A stretch of DNA of 64,000 bases from Alkalihalobacterium chitinilyticum (GCF_029028005.1 NZ_JAOTPO010000002.1:1-64000), one strand, 5' to 3'; numbered from the stretch's first letter, positions 1 to 7,798 are shown. The notes: generated by a model from the sequence alone, not told the origin. Numbers and translations are program-made.

Positions 1-35
1 TCGGAGCGATGTTTCTCAATGAACTCAAACCTCAT
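1..35 (-). CDS. IS3-family transposase OrfB, first codons only
   Basis: The TGA of orfA overlaps an ATG (ATGA at 35-32, minus strand) that opens a -1 frame reading MRFEFIEKHRS to the window edge. This matches how OrfB or the OrfAB fusion begins in IS3 elements (a short 'xxFIxxHR' start before the rve integrase domain). The frame is also continuous with a -1 slip at the A6G at 71-65. The catalytic domain is not visible. Confidence 0.6.
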   Translation of the reverse strand, partial: MRFEFIEKHRS

Positions 36-355
36 GGCCGTGGTCTGCTGAAGATGTGCACCGCCTTTTTTACAATAGCTAATTCTTCTTTTGTAGATGC
101 TAGCTCGCGGTCCTTTTCTTTCAATTGACGCTCTTTATCACGTAGCTGTTGTTCTAACTGAAGGTTACGTTCTTCAGCTGCTAAAGGTTCATTCTCAAAC
201 TCACGATATTGAGTCATCCACTGATGTAAGCAACTAAGCGGAATATCTAATTCCTGTGCAATATCTCTCATTGTTTTCCTTTGTCTTTGTTCTTGTGCGA
301 ATTTAACCGTTTGTCGCTTAAATTCTTCATTATACCTTTGCCGATGTTCACCCAT
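32..355 (-). CDS. IS3-family transposase OrfA (helix-turn-helix protein)
   Basis: 107-residue OrfA. Residues about 10-50 form the transposase helix-turn-helix (YNEEFKRQTVKFA, then RDIAQELDIPLSCLHQW), which binds the element's ends. Residues about 57-97 are a charged coiled coil (QLRDKERQLKEKDRELA) that serves as the dimerising leucine-zipper part in this family. The A6G slippery site codes for the K-K near the C-terminus (IVKKAVH), so normal decoding gives OrfA and a -1 slip gives the OrfAB transposase. A Shine-Dalgarno sequence (AGGAGGGG, minus strand) precedes the ATG. The reading frame is intact. Confidence 0.88.
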   Translation of the reverse strand: MGEHRQRYNEEFKRQTVKFAQEQRQRKTMRDIAQELDIPLSCLHQWMTQYREFENEPLAAEERNLQLEQQLRDKERQLKEKDRELASTKEELAIVKKAVHIFSRPRP

Positions 356-416
356 GGGAACCCCTCCTTGTTATTATCATCATATCCAAAAATGATGTTC
401 GTTAAAGGGGTGTCCA

Positions 417-671
417 CTTTTTATTCTAATTGCACTGAGTCCGCTAAAACCTAAAAAATAGTGGTTTTCGTTAAAATAAGGGCCTCTCAGTCCGCTTATT
501 TTTAAAACAATTTTGTGCAGTACTACCTGTGTTGATAGCTTATCCATTTATTCCTAAAACGGTACCTCCCGCTGGCCATCGCTCGAGGTCGCTTCGGTCG
601 GTCCATCCAACGTGCCCAAAGAGCGCGGTACTTACCCTCCAGTGCTTGTCGCCTTCCGCATTTCTAATTAT
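417..671. repeat. Interspersed intergenic repeats (two families)
   Basis: No gene is visible here. Bases 433-497 carry a unit with the sequence GTTAAAATAAGGGCCTCTCA that recurs in similar form at 50931-50965 and, more degenerate, at 50801-50845. Bases about 566-668 carry a second unit containing GCTCGAGGTCGCTTCGG, then CCTCCAGTGCTTGTC and CCTTCCGC, which recurs at 51023-51140. The second unit resembles the 'clustered around gctcgaggtcgcttcgg' intergenic repeats common in Bacillaceae genomes. That recognition is from memory. Confidence 0.65.
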
Positions 672-1469
672 TTAAAGAAATTTCCGCTGAACTTTTTCCC
701 AGAATGAATTGTTTTTTAACTTTAATACTTTAATTTGACGTGGTGATACTTTTATCTCTAATTGTTTCGCGTGACGAATGCTCATCGCTTCGTTATCTAA
801 ACCGATAATCGGAAAGTCATTTCCATCCTGCACAATTTCAAGCTTTAATGTTCGCGTATTACTCAATAAAAATGAAGTTCCGAGTGTCCGGTAGTCGTTA
901 TTATTAATAGACGCAATTTCACTTACTTGCATGGAAGGGAGACGTGGATCTACGATGGCTCCGCGAACTGACTTGTTATAAGCTGTACTGCCTGTAGGAG
1001 TGGAAACGATGATTCCGTCACCGCGAAATGTTTCAAAGTTTTCATTATCAATAAAAACTTCGATAACTAATGTTTTGATTACGTTAGAGCGAATACTGCA
1101 CTCATTTATACAATAGTACGGCTTCTCTTCATCAATTTTTACTTCAATGGTTGAATATTTTCTTACTTCTACTTCTTCACTACTCATCGAAGCCATCATT
1201 TTATCTACTTCTTGGATGGTAAAATCGGTATAGAAACCAATGTCCTCTGTGTTGACTCCAACGTATAAGCAATCGTCCTTAAAGTTTGTTTTTCGTAAAG
1301 CTTGCAAAAACGCATTGTCACCGCCGATAGAAACAATGATGTTGGCTTTGTCAACTTGATCAACGATTTCAAAATCGTGTCGATGAGCTAAATCGCGTAA
1401 TGAAGAAACTTTTTCCTCCATTTCTGGGGTTCTTTTATAAAAGAAAAAAAGATTTTTACGATTGGGCAT
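672..1469 (-). CDS. nadK2: NAD kinase (NadK2/YtdI type)
   Basis: ATP-dependent NAD kinase, which phosphorylates NAD to NADP in the cytoplasm. At 265 residues it is the normal family length. Visible features are the GGD of the ATP-binding loop (residues 49-51), the N-E pair (122-123) and the conserved TPTGSTAY (157-164). The usual GGDG(T/A) reads GGDNA here, an unusual change of a normally invariant glycine (see findings). Divergent sppA immediately to the right matches the B. subtilis ytdI-sppA arrangement, so this is the second NAD kinase rather than the housekeeping NadF/YjbN copy. Start: ATG with GAAAGGAAG upstream on the minus strand. Confidence 0.93.
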   Translation of the reverse strand: MPNRKNLFFFYKRTPEMEEKVSSLRDLAHRHDFEIVDQVDKANIIVSIGGDNAFLQALRKTNFKDDCLYVGVNTEDIGFYTDFTIQEVDKMMASMSSEEVEVRKYSTIEVKIDEEKPYYCINECSIRSNVIKTLVIEVFIDNENFETFRGDGIIVSTPTGSTAYNKSVRGAIVDPRLPSMQVSEIASINNNDYRTLGTSFLLSNTRTLKLEIVQDGNDFPIIGLDNEAMSIRHAKQLEIKVSPRQIKVLKLKNNSFWEKVQRKFL

Positions 1470-1628
1470 ATTATGTAACTTCCTTTCAAAAATAGACTAC
1501 CTACTTATGGTACATTATTTTTTTCATACGTAGTATTGTCATCTCTCTGAATGTACATTCGTTTCATAATTTCAAACAATATGCTAAAATTTAACAATGT
1601 ATTTAATGTATAGGGGTGTTTATGAATT

Positions 1629-2627
1629 ATGAGTAAAAAAAGATGGCTTGGGTTGCTAGCAGTTGTAGTACTATTTATCCTTTCCACAACGATTAACTTC
1701 AGGACAGCAACTACAACAACGAATTGGGATGAAGTTTTTACCGGCGTTGATCGTAAGTGGGTGGAACGAACAATACGGGAAGGAGACAGAAAAGAAAAAA
1801 TTGTTGTTCTGGATGTCAATGGTGTAATTCAAGATCAAGAGGACAGCTCATTACTGTTTCAAACACCAGGGTACCGGCATCGAACTTTTTTACAAATGCT
1901 CGAGCATGCTGGAAAAGACCCAGATGTAGAAGGAATTATTATTCGCGTGAATTCGCCAGGTGGCGGAGTTGTTGAAAGTGCTGAGGTGTATGATAAAATC
2001 CGCAGTATTCAAGAGGAGTACTTTAAAAAAATATACGTTTCCATGGGCAGTATGGCTGCTTCTGGTGGATATTACATAGCGGCACCGGCTGATAAAATCT
2101 TTGCAAATACCTCGACAATTACCGGGTCTTTAGGGGTTATTATGCAGTCGTACAATGTTTCTGAATTGGCTGAACAAATTGGTATTAAAGAACAGACGAT
2201 TAAAAGTGGAGAATTTAAAGACATTATGTCACCGACAAGAGATATGACAGATGATGAGAGAGAGATCCTTCAGTCGATCATAGATGATGCCTATAATGAA
2301 TTTGTGAATGTCATCGTTGAAGGAAGAGGTTTACCTGAGGCTGAAGTAAGAAACATTGCTGACGGTCGAATTTACAGTGGCGCTCAAGCGAAACAACTAG
2401 ATCTAGTTGATGAAATTGGAAGTTATGAAGAAACAGTTGATGCATTAATTGAAGATTTAGGCTTTGGAAACTTACGAGTGATCAGATATGAGACATCTGT
2501 AGGTTTTAATGATTTACTGCAATTATCGGCACAAAGGTTAACGACAAATCAAGGTGATTTACTTGGACTGCAGCAATTATTGCGACAAACAAATTCCCCG
2601 TCCTTAATGTATTTATATACGAAGTAG
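1629..2627 (+). CDS. sppA: Signal peptide peptidase SppA
   Basis: Membrane-anchored serine protease that degrades cleaved signal peptides. It is the short form (332 residues, one protease domain). A single N-terminal membrane segment spans about residues 7-21. The Ser/Lys dyad is visible as S145 in MAASGGYY and K197 in KSGEFKDIMSP, close to the B. subtilis pair S147/K199. The glycine-rich NSPGGGV lies at 108-114. The gene is followed after 10 bp by yteJ, as in B. subtilis. In that species SppA and SppI(YteJ) act together in resistance to lantibiotics. The start at 1629 has AGGGGTG about 10 bp upstream. Confidence 0.95.
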   Translation: MSKKRWLGLLAVVVLFILSTTINFRTATTTTNWDEVFTGVDRKWVERTIREGDRKEKIVVLDVNGVIQDQEDSSLLFQTPGYRHRTFLQMLEHAGKDPDVEGIIIRVNSPGGGVVESAEVYDKIRSIQEEYFKKIYVSMGSMAASGGYYIAAPADKIFANTSTITGSLGVIMQSYNVSELAEQIGIKEQTIKSGEFKDIMSPTRDMTDDEREILQSIIDDAYNEFVNVIVEGRGLPEAEVRNIADGRIYSGAQAKQLDLVDEIGSYEETVDALIEDLGFGNLRVIRYETSVGFNDLLQLSAQRLTTNQGDLLGLQQLLRQTNSPSLMYLYTK

Positions 2628-2637
2628 GAGTAGGTTT

Positions 2638-3126
2638 ATGGAAAATAACTATAACGAATTACAAGAAGAACAAATTGAAGTGACCGATAATGCAGGACGA
2701 GAATACCGCTATGCTGGATTTTGGATGCGACTATGGGCATTTTTGTTAGACAGTATAATCATTTTTAGTATCAACGGAATTTTAATTACCCCTGTTTTGA
2801 GATGGTTAGACCTTACAAGAGAAACGATTTGGTTTTTCTCAGTTGCCGGGGCTTTAACAACGCTGGTTGGATTTATATATTTCACACTGTTGACCAAGTG
2901 GTTTTCTCAAACGTTAGGGAAACAAGTTTTTGGTCTAAAAGTAGTGCAAACCAATGGCGATAGTCTTTCATGGAAAACGGCTGTATTTCGAGAAGTGATC
3001 GGCAGATATTTACACCATCCTTTTTTACCTTTAAAGTTGCTTTATTTGATCATTCCTTTTTCACAAACAAAACAAGGGCTACATGATCGCATTGCTGACA
3101 CTTATGTCATACATGAAGAAAGATAA
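2638..3126 (+). CDS. yteJ: RDD-family membrane protein (YteJ/SppI-like)
   Basis: 162 residues with an RDD domain: the signature 'YAGFWMRLWAFLLDS' (residues about 26-40), three hydrophobic segments (about 35-55, 64-85 and a weaker one near 120-140), and a C-terminal 'HDRIADTYVI'. By position it is the orthologue of B. subtilis YteJ (SppI), reported to inhibit SppA, and it is probably co-transcribed with sppA (10-bp gap, RBS GTAGGAG). The function here is inferred from synteny. A strong terminator follows at 3125. Confidence 0.85.
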   Translation: MENNYNELQEEQIEVTDNAGREYRYAGFWMRLWAFLLDSIIIFSINGILITPVLRWLDLTRETIWFFSVAGALTTLVGFIYFTLLTKWFSQTLGKQVFGLKVVQTNGDSLSWKTAVFREVIGRYLHHPFLPLKLLYLIIPFSQTKQGLHDRIADTYVIHEER

Positions 3127-3152
3127 CCTGTCATTCGACAGGTTTATTTTTT
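3125..3152 (+). terminator. Intrinsic terminator of sppA-yteJ
   Basis: Perfect 8-bp stem AACCTGTC (3125-3132) / GACAGGTT (3137-3144), four-base loop, then TATTTTTTTT. The stem overlaps the last bases of the yteJ stop codon. Confidence 0.92.
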
Positions 3153-3218
3153 TTACTTTGGTCAATAATGGAAAAGGTTACGACTTATTAATAATCTTAA
3201 AATGAAATGGTGATTAGA

Positions 3219-3875
3219 ATGAATATCTTCATTCTCGTTATATTAATAATTTTTTTGCTCTTATTTATTATTTGTATAACAAAATTAACGATCTTTATCA
3301 GCTATTATCATAATGGCGATGACGATGAACTAATGGTGCGTGTCCGCATGTGGAAAGTTCTCTCTTATACGTTTAAAGCACCGTTAATCAAAATTGATAA
3401 AGACTCTCCATCTTTAATTGTAGAAGAAGAACAAGAAATCGGTGGAATAGAAGATGAGAAAAAAGTAAAAATTACATTTGAGAGGATCATGAGAGAACTT
3501 GAAAGGGCAAAGGATTTTTTACAGCAAGTTGTCGGGTTCCATAAGATTGTACGCCGGTTTCTGAAACATGTATCAGTTAAGGATTTAAGGTGGACGACAA
3601 ATGTTGGAGTATCTGATGCAGCTTTAACAGGCTTTCTTTCAGGAATGGCATGGTCTGTAAAAGGCGGGATTGTCGGCTTAATTGCGAATTACACAAGAAT
3701 GAGAAATATGCCGAAGCTAACGATTAATCCTCATTTTCAACAAACCCTGTCTCAAACCGATTTAAAATGTATAGTTTCCTTTAGAATCGGACATTCTATC
3801 ATCGCGGGTCTTCTTGTATTAAGACACTGGAAAAGACGGCCAGCATCACTTAAACCAAGTGAGGAAAAGGCGTAG
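3219..3875 (+). CDS. ytfI: DUF2953 membrane protein (YtfI)
   Basis: About 218 residues. One N-terminal hydrophobic helix (about residues 2-24) is followed by a cytoplasmic, charged region with 'MVRVRMWKVLSYTFKAPLIKIDKDS' character, and then a region around 'DLRWTTNVGVSDAALTGFLSGMAW' (split over residues about 125-150) typical of DUF2953. The next gene is gerW, so the pair ytfI-ytfJ is kept as in B. subtilis. The function is unknown, with a sporulation or spore germination link by neighbourhood only. The ATG at 3219 is preferred over the in-frame ATG at 3207 because GGTGATT lies 5-6 bp before 3219. Confidence 0.85.
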   Translation: MNIFILVILIIFLLLFIICITKLTIFISYYHNGDDDELMVRVRMWKVLSYTFKAPLIKIDKDSPSLIVEEEQEIGGIEDEKKVKITFERIMRELERAKDFLQQVVGFHKIVRRFLKHVSVKDLRWTTNVGVSDAALTGFLSGMAWSVKGGIVGLIANYTRMRNMPKLTINPHFQQTLSQTDLKCIVSFRIGHSIIAGLLVLRHWKRRPASLKPSEEKA

Positions 3876-3969
3876 CTCAATTACAACTACATAATTCAAA
3901 TCTTAAGATATAAAAGGTTGATAATTGGGGACAATAGAAATATAACAAAAATGACAGGAGGTATTTATT

Positions 3970-4449
3970 ATGTCAGATCATCCTATTCAAGGCCTAATGA
4001 AAACAGCTATGGAAAATTTAAAAGAAATGGTTGATGTAAATACAATCGTTGGTGACCCAGTTGAGACTCCTGACGGCAGTGTCATTATGCCAATATCAAA
4101 AGTCGGCTTCGGATTTGCTGCGGGTGGTAGTGAATTCGTAGTTGACCATAAAACAGCTACAGGTACAACTGAAACGTTGCATCCTTTTGGTGGAGGTAGC
4201 GGGGGCGGTGTTTCCATTACACCAATCGCCTTCTTAGTTGTTAGTTCAACAGGTGTTAAAATGGTTCATTTGGACAGCAGTACGCACTTATATGAAAAAC
4301 TTCTTGATTTTGCACCACAAGTTGTTGAAAAAATCCAACAAATGGTAAACAGTGGTAGTGACAACCAAAACCAAGATGAAACAAAAATTACAACAACAAC
4401 TTCAACGACATCAACGTTAGAAGATATTGATCCAGATCGTTTAACTTAA
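3970..4449 (+). CDS. gerW: Spore protein GerW (YtfJ family)
   Basis: 159-residue member of the GerW/YtfJ sporulation family, a forespore-expressed protein needed for normal germination with some nutrients in B. subtilis. Visible: the N-terminal 'HPIQGLMKTAMENLKEMVDVN', the glycine-rich 'FGGGSGGGVSITPIAFLVV' (about residues 73-92) diagnostic of the family, and a low-complexity Thr/Ser C-terminus (TKITTTTSTTSTL). No cysteines or catalytic residues are evident. RBS AGGAGG 8 bp before the ATG. A sigma-F or sigma-G promoter would be expected, but I could not pick one out confidently. Confidence 0.92.
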   Translation: MSDHPIQGLMKTAMENLKEMVDVNTIVGDPVETPDGSVIMPISKVGFGFAAGGSEFVVDHKTATGTTETLHPFGGGSGGGVSITPIAFLVVSSTGVKMVHLDSSTHLYEKLLDFAPQVVEKIQQMVNSGSDNQNQDETKITTTTSTTSTLEDIDPDRLT

Positions 4450-4457
4450 AAAGTTAG

Positions 4458-4496
4458 AAAACGAAGGGTAACCATCTTACCCTTCGTTTTTTCTGT
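4458..4496 (+). terminator. Intrinsic terminator of gerW
   Basis: Perfect 14-bp stem AAAACGAAGGGTAA (4458-4471) / TTACCCTTCGTTTT (4477-4490), loop CCATC, then a T-run. Confidence 0.95.
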
Positions 4497-4593
4497 GTGA
4501 TATTTTACAATTCATTTTGTGCAGATGGTTTTAATAAATTCGAACTAATTATTTATGCAGGTATTTTTAAGAAGATAACGAAATACAAATAGG

Positions 4594-4622
4594 TTGAAAA
4601 TTTTGCTAAAAAAAATTATGAT
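4594..4622 (+). promoter_or_regulatory. Sigma-A-type promoter of tpx
   Basis: TTGAAA (4594-4599), 17-bp spacer, TATGAT (4617-4622), 42 bp before the tpx ATG. This is a good match to the vegetative consensus. An AT-rich stretch lies upstream. Confidence 0.65.
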
Positions 4623-4663
4623 TAACACTGTACATATGTTAATAACTAGGGAGGAAATTTATT

Positions 4664-5164
4664 ATGGCAAACGTAACATTTAAAGGTAACCCAGTAACAT
4701 TATTAGGTAACGAAGTAAACGCAGGTGACACGGCACCAGATTTCACAGTGCTTGCTAACGACTTATCTCCAGTAACATTAGCAGACAGCAAAGGAAAAGT
4801 ACGTTTAATTAGTGTAGTACCATCTGTTGACACTGGAGTTTGTGACCAACAAACACGTCGTTTTAACGAAGAAGCAGCAGGTCTAGGTGATGTACAAGTA
4901 CTAACAGTAAGTGTTGACCTGCCGTTTGCTCAAAAACGTTGGTGCGCTGCAGCCGGTATCGAAAACCTTCAAACGGTTTCTGACCACCGTGATTTATCTT
5001 TCGGTAAAGCATTTGGTGTAGCAATCGAAGAGCTGCGTTTATTAGCTCGTGCTGTGTTTGTTATTGATGCTAACGATAAAGTAACATATGTAGAATATGT
5101 TTCCGAAGCAACAAACCATCCTAACTACGAAGCAGCAATCGAAGCTGTAAAAGCAGCTCAATAA
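4664..5164 (+). CDS. tpx: Thiol peroxidase (atypical 2-Cys peroxiredoxin)
   Basis: Cytoplasmic peroxidase that reduces H2O2 and organic peroxides using thioredoxin. 166 residues, full length. The peroxidatic cysteine C60 is in '[15 protein letters not shown]' and the resolving cysteine C94 in 'KRWCAAAGI', the pairing typical of Tpx. The family arginine follows at about residue 130 (RLLARAVF). Strong RBS (GGGAGG) and a clear promoter at 4594. Codon use is that of a highly expressed gene. Position between gerW and ytxK matches B. subtilis. Confidence 0.97.
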   Translation: MANVTFKGNPVTLLGNEVNAGDTAPDFTVLANDLSPVTLADSKGKVRLISVVPSVDTGVCDQQTRRFNEEAAGLGDVQVLTVSVDLPFAQKRWCAAAGIENLQTVSDHRDLSFGKAFGVAIEELRLLARAVFVIDANDKVTYVEYVSEATNHPNYEAAIEAVKAAQ

Positions 5165-5182
5165 TAAATAACATTAATGCAG

Positions 5183-5211
5183 AAGAGGCTGAATTGGTCA
5201 GCCTCTTTTTT
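5183..5211 (+). terminator. Intrinsic terminator of tpx
   Basis: 10-bp stem AAGAGGCTGA (5183-5192) / TCAGCCTCTT (5198-5207), loop ATTGG, T-run. The stop codon of the minus-strand repeat ORF lies inside this hairpin. Confidence 0.93.
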
Positions 5212-5626
5212 GCTGTAAGCGAAATGAGCCAGAATCAGAAGATATGCACCCGACAATACCAGTATCAGGAATAAATGAGCCGGAAACTGAAGATACGAAC
5301 TCAGTATTACCAGTATCAGGAATAAATGGGCCAGATGCTGAAAATACGAACCCAATATTACCAGTATCAGGAATAAATGGGCCAGAAGCTGAAGATACGA
5401 ACTCGATATTACCAGTATCAGGAATAAATGGGCCAGAAGCAGAAGTTAAGAACCTAATATTACCAATATAAGGAATGAGTGAGTCAGAAGCAGAAGATCT
5501 GAACTCGATATTACCAGTATCAGGAAGAAGTGGGCCGTAACCAGAGGATAAGAACCCAACAATAACACTAGCAACGGGAAGCAATAAAGCAGAAACCGGA
5601 GAAATCATTCCAAAAACCACCATCAC
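5198..5626 (-). CDS. Possible repeat protein with 17-residue repeats
   Basis: Open frame of 142 codons starting with GTG or the adjacent ATG, 15 bp after the stop of the NERD-domain gene on the same strand. The first 30 or so residues are hydrophobic (MISPVSALLLPVASVIVGFL), like a signal peptide or membrane segment. The rest is a 17-residue repeat of the type FIPDTGNIEFVSSASGP. There is no convincing Shine-Dalgarno sequence (only AAGAGAC), so translation would have to be coupled to the upstream gene. It may equally be an open frame that exists only because the repeat is a multiple of three. I recognise no family. Confidence 0.35.
   Translation of the reverse strand: MMVVFGMISPVSALLLPVASVIVGFLSSGYGPLLPDTGNIEFRSSASDSLIPYIGNIRFLTSASGPFIPDTGNIEFVSSASGPFIPDTGNIGFVFSASGPFIPDTGNTEFVSSVSGSFIPDTGIVGCISSDSGSFRLQQKRG
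5208..5615. repeat. 51-bp tandem repeat array (about 7-8 copies)
   Basis: Units beginning CCAGTATCAGGAATAAATG start at 5259, 5310, 5361, 5412, 5463 and 5514, exactly 51 bp apart. A degenerate unit begins about 5565 and a partial one precedes 5259. The central copies (5310-5462) are nearly identical and the outer ones diverge. Because 51 is divisible by 3, the repeat is read as a 17-residue period on either strand. On the minus strand one frame stays open through every copy (see the CDS 5198-5626). On the plus strand the frame is broken by stops at 5472 and in the unit at 5514. Confidence 0.95.
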
Positions 5627-5641
5627 ATCAATGAAAGTCTC

Positions 5642-6550
5642 TTAGTATTCACTATAATAGGAACTCTTCCCATATCCCATTAGTTTATAATGCGTCCTAA
5701 GAATTTTATTAATAATTTTTCTGGATGGAACTATGTTACACCACTCTTGAATATTGCTAGTAGTTATTTTTCTATCGGGAAACAAGACTTTGAATTCTTC
5801 TACACTACGAATAACTGCTGGAGTGATACCTTCTCTAAAACCACAGCTACATATTAATACACCATCTGAGAATTCGGTTATAAAGGACGAACATGAGCCG
5901 CAAACTATACCTTTCTTGATCTGTTCATAACTATAATCAGGTAAGCGTAAATAGGGGGACTGAGTAAGTCTTATAGATAATAGCTTTTCGGCAAGGTTAA
6001 AGTGATTTTTGCTGAGTTTTGAAGATTTGTTGTTCATTGTGTTGATAAAGCGGTTTAATTGGGTGGGGAAAATGATGGGTGAATTCAGTGGAGCTTGATA
6101 GAGGTGAAAATTTGGATTGATAAAAATGAGATAGGGGACAACCGAAACGTGAATTCCATGTTCAATTAGAAGACGGTTCAATAACGATTGACTTCGGTTC
6201 AATTGTAGCAAGGGATTGCTGATCTCAGACTTAGTAAGCGTATACCATAGATCTTTTTCAATATAAAAATCACCTTCATAATTTTTCACTTCAAAAATGT
6301 ATAGTGTATCTGCAGTCAACAATAACGTATCAATTTGAAAGACCGTATTGTTAGTCTCAAATAATATGTCATGGAGAACAATACATTCCAGTGAAAGGTT
6401 CTTCAACCACTTATCAAAGGCCACTTCTCCTATATGCCCCTTTTCAAGGTTAGTTAAGTAATTCTTTTCTTTTTTTGTAAGGGTAGTCCGTACATTCAAA
6501 CACCTTAAAACCTTTAGTTCAAGTGACTCACTACGCGGTTTAATAATCAT
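5642..6550 (-). CDS. NERD (nuclease-related) domain protein with zinc ribbon
   Basis: 302 residues. A NERD domain covers about residues 34-150: 'GHIGEVAFDKWL' with E42, 'FQIDTLLL' with D74, and 'YIFEVKNYEGDF' with E87-x-K89, the D...ExK arrangement of restriction-endonuclease-fold nucleases. A C-terminal zinc ribbon is formed by C217, C220, C234 and C236 (CGSC...CSC). The biochemical role of stand-alone Bacillaceae NERD proteins is not established; nucleic-acid processing is an inference. The gene is absent at this place in B. subtilis, stands opposite to its neighbours and abuts the 51-bp repeat array, so it looks like an accessory insertion between tpx and ytxK. Confidence 0.85.
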   Translation of the reverse strand: MIIKPRSESLELKVLRCLNVRTTLTKKEKNYLTNLEKGHIGEVAFDKWLKNLSLECIVLHDILFETNNTVFQIDTLLLTADTLYIFEVKNYEGDFYIEKDLWYTLTKSEISNPLLQLNRSQSLLNRLLIEHGIHVSVVPYLIFINPNFHLYQAPLNSPIIFPTQLNRFINTMNNKSSKLSKNHFNLAEKLLSIRLTQSPYLRLPDYSYEQIKKGIVCGSCSSFITEFSDGVLICSCGFREGITPAVIRSVEEFKVLFPDRKITTSNIQEWCNIVPSRKIINKILRTHYKLMGYGKSSYYSEY

Positions 6551-6802
6551 GTGTCACCTCCTTTAAAATACTCTAAATTAATCATATGAAAGCATTGATT
6601 ATATGACAAGTAAAAATTGACTCATAGGTGTAAATGAAGAAACAATTTTTCCTTTAGGTTATGAAAAGTGAGTCAGGTGAGATAGTGATATAATCTCAAT
6701 CTAAAATAAAGTTATAAATAAAAAATCACCACAAAAGGTTTATTATTTCAATGTTTTTGCTAAAATATACGAATGGACAAAAAATAGAACGGAGGAGAAA
6801 TC

Positions 6803-7798
6803 GTGTTAGAAGCGAAAACGAATTTAGAAAAACTCTTCGTAGTACTAGATGAGAGTGCGGAACTATTAAAAGAAGAGCTTGACGTTACGTACCTAGAAGC
6901 TTTAGCAGAAGCAGGAGAAAACTTTTTTCAAGGGGAAGTCGTACAAGATCTCACTTCTTCTACTAAAAAGCAATTAGAACAACGTTTACAACAAGTCGAT
7001 GTAGAATCCTTACATAAAGAAGAGGTGCGAAAAGCGCTCCAGTTGGCGGTCCTAAAAGGTATGAAAGAAGCGACCCAACCGAATCATGCTCTAACGCCGG
7101 ATACTGTAGCGGTTTTTATCAGTTATCTAGTTAATAAAGTGACAAGCAAAATGAAAGACGTGACAATAGGCGATCCAGCTGTTGGAACAGGAAACTTACT
7201 AACGGCTGTTATGAATGGGCTTCCGAAGAAATCCAAAAGCTACGGATTAGAAGCGGATGAAACACTACTACACTTAGCGTTTGTCAGTGCAAATTTACAG
7301 CAACAAGAAATTGAACTGTATCATCAGGACAGCATTCGTCCGTTAAGCTTGGCTCCTGTAGATGTAATGATATCGGATTTACCAATAGGGTATTATCCAA
7401 ACGATGACATTGCTGCCAATTATGAGTTGAAGGCGAAAGAAGGACGGTCGTTTGTACACCATTTAATGATTGAAAAATCATTGGAGTTAACAAAGGAAAA
7501 TGGCTATCTCATTTTTCTAATTCCTAACTTCCTATTTGAAAGTGATCAAGCACCTGCACTTAATGCGTACCTTAAAGAAAAATCAATCATTTTAGGTTTA
7601 TTACAATTGCCACAGACGATGTTTAAAAACGCTCAATCTGGAAAAAGTATATTAATCTTGCAGAAAAAAGGACCAGATGCAATTCAACCACGCCAAGCGT
7701 TGCTCGCAGAAATGCCATCTTTTTCACGTCAAGACGCATTGGCAGATATGTTAAAGCAAATTGATCGTTGGTTTAAAGAGGAATTAAATCTTTCATAA
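6803..7798 (+). CDS. ytxK: YtxK-type class I methyltransferase-like protein
   Basis: 331 residues resembling N6-adenine DNA methylases of type I systems but shorter. An N-terminal helical region (1-95) is followed by the SAM-binding motif I 'DPAVGTGNLL' (124-133) and an acidic 'GLEADETLL' (148-156). Motif IV, normally (N/D/S)PP(Y/F), reads SDLPIGYY (191-198), so methyl transfer to adenine is doubtful. There is no specificity subunit and no restriction gene nearby, which argues against a restriction-modification role. The place just before ackA matches B. subtilis ytxK. GTG start with GGAGGAG 6 bp upstream. Confidence 0.9.
   Translation: MLEAKTNLEKLFVVLDESAELLKEELDVTYLEALAEAGENFFQGEVVQDLTSSTKKQLEQRLQQVDVESLHKEEVRKALQLAVLKGMKEATQPNHALTPDTVAVFISYLVNKVTSKMKDVTIGDPAVGTGNLLTAVMNGLPKKSKSYGLEADETLLHLAFVSANLQQQEIELYHQDSIRPLSLAPVDVMISDLPIGYYPNDDIAANYELKAKEGRSFVHHLMIEKSLELTKENGYLIFLIPNFLFESDQAPALNAYLKEKSIILGLLQLPQTMFKNAQSGKSILILQKKGPDAIQPRQALLAEMPSFSRQDALADMLKQIDRWFKEELNLS

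Larger units (their letters stand above)
1..416 (-). mobile_element. IS3-family insertion sequence, partial (5' end present)
   Basis: The left end of an IS3-family element lies on the minus strand. It holds a complete orfA, the first codons of orfB, and a likely terminal inverted repeat at 416-401 reading TGGACACCCCTTTAAC, which begins with TG as expected for IS3 ends. The rest, with the DDE catalytic domain, lies outside the window to the left. An A6G heptamer at 71-65 (minus strand) sits at the orfA/orfB junction, the usual site of -1 frameshifting in this family. The exact outer boundary and any target-site duplication cannot be checked because the other end is missing. Confidence 0.8.

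Noticed and set aside
5244-5471. Plus-strand frame in the 51-bp repeat array
   Set aside because: Interrupted by stops in later copies, starts without RBS right after the tpx terminator, and covers only part of the array. The minus frame is longer and continuous.
5208-5615. Possible CRISPR array
   Set aside because: The repeats are head-to-tail 51-bp units without unique spacers, and no cas gene is near.
6803-7798. DNA modification methylase of a restriction system (ytxK)
   Set aside because: Motif IV is changed (SDLPIGYY), and there is no specificity or restriction subunit. Conserved place before ackA indicates a housekeeping role.
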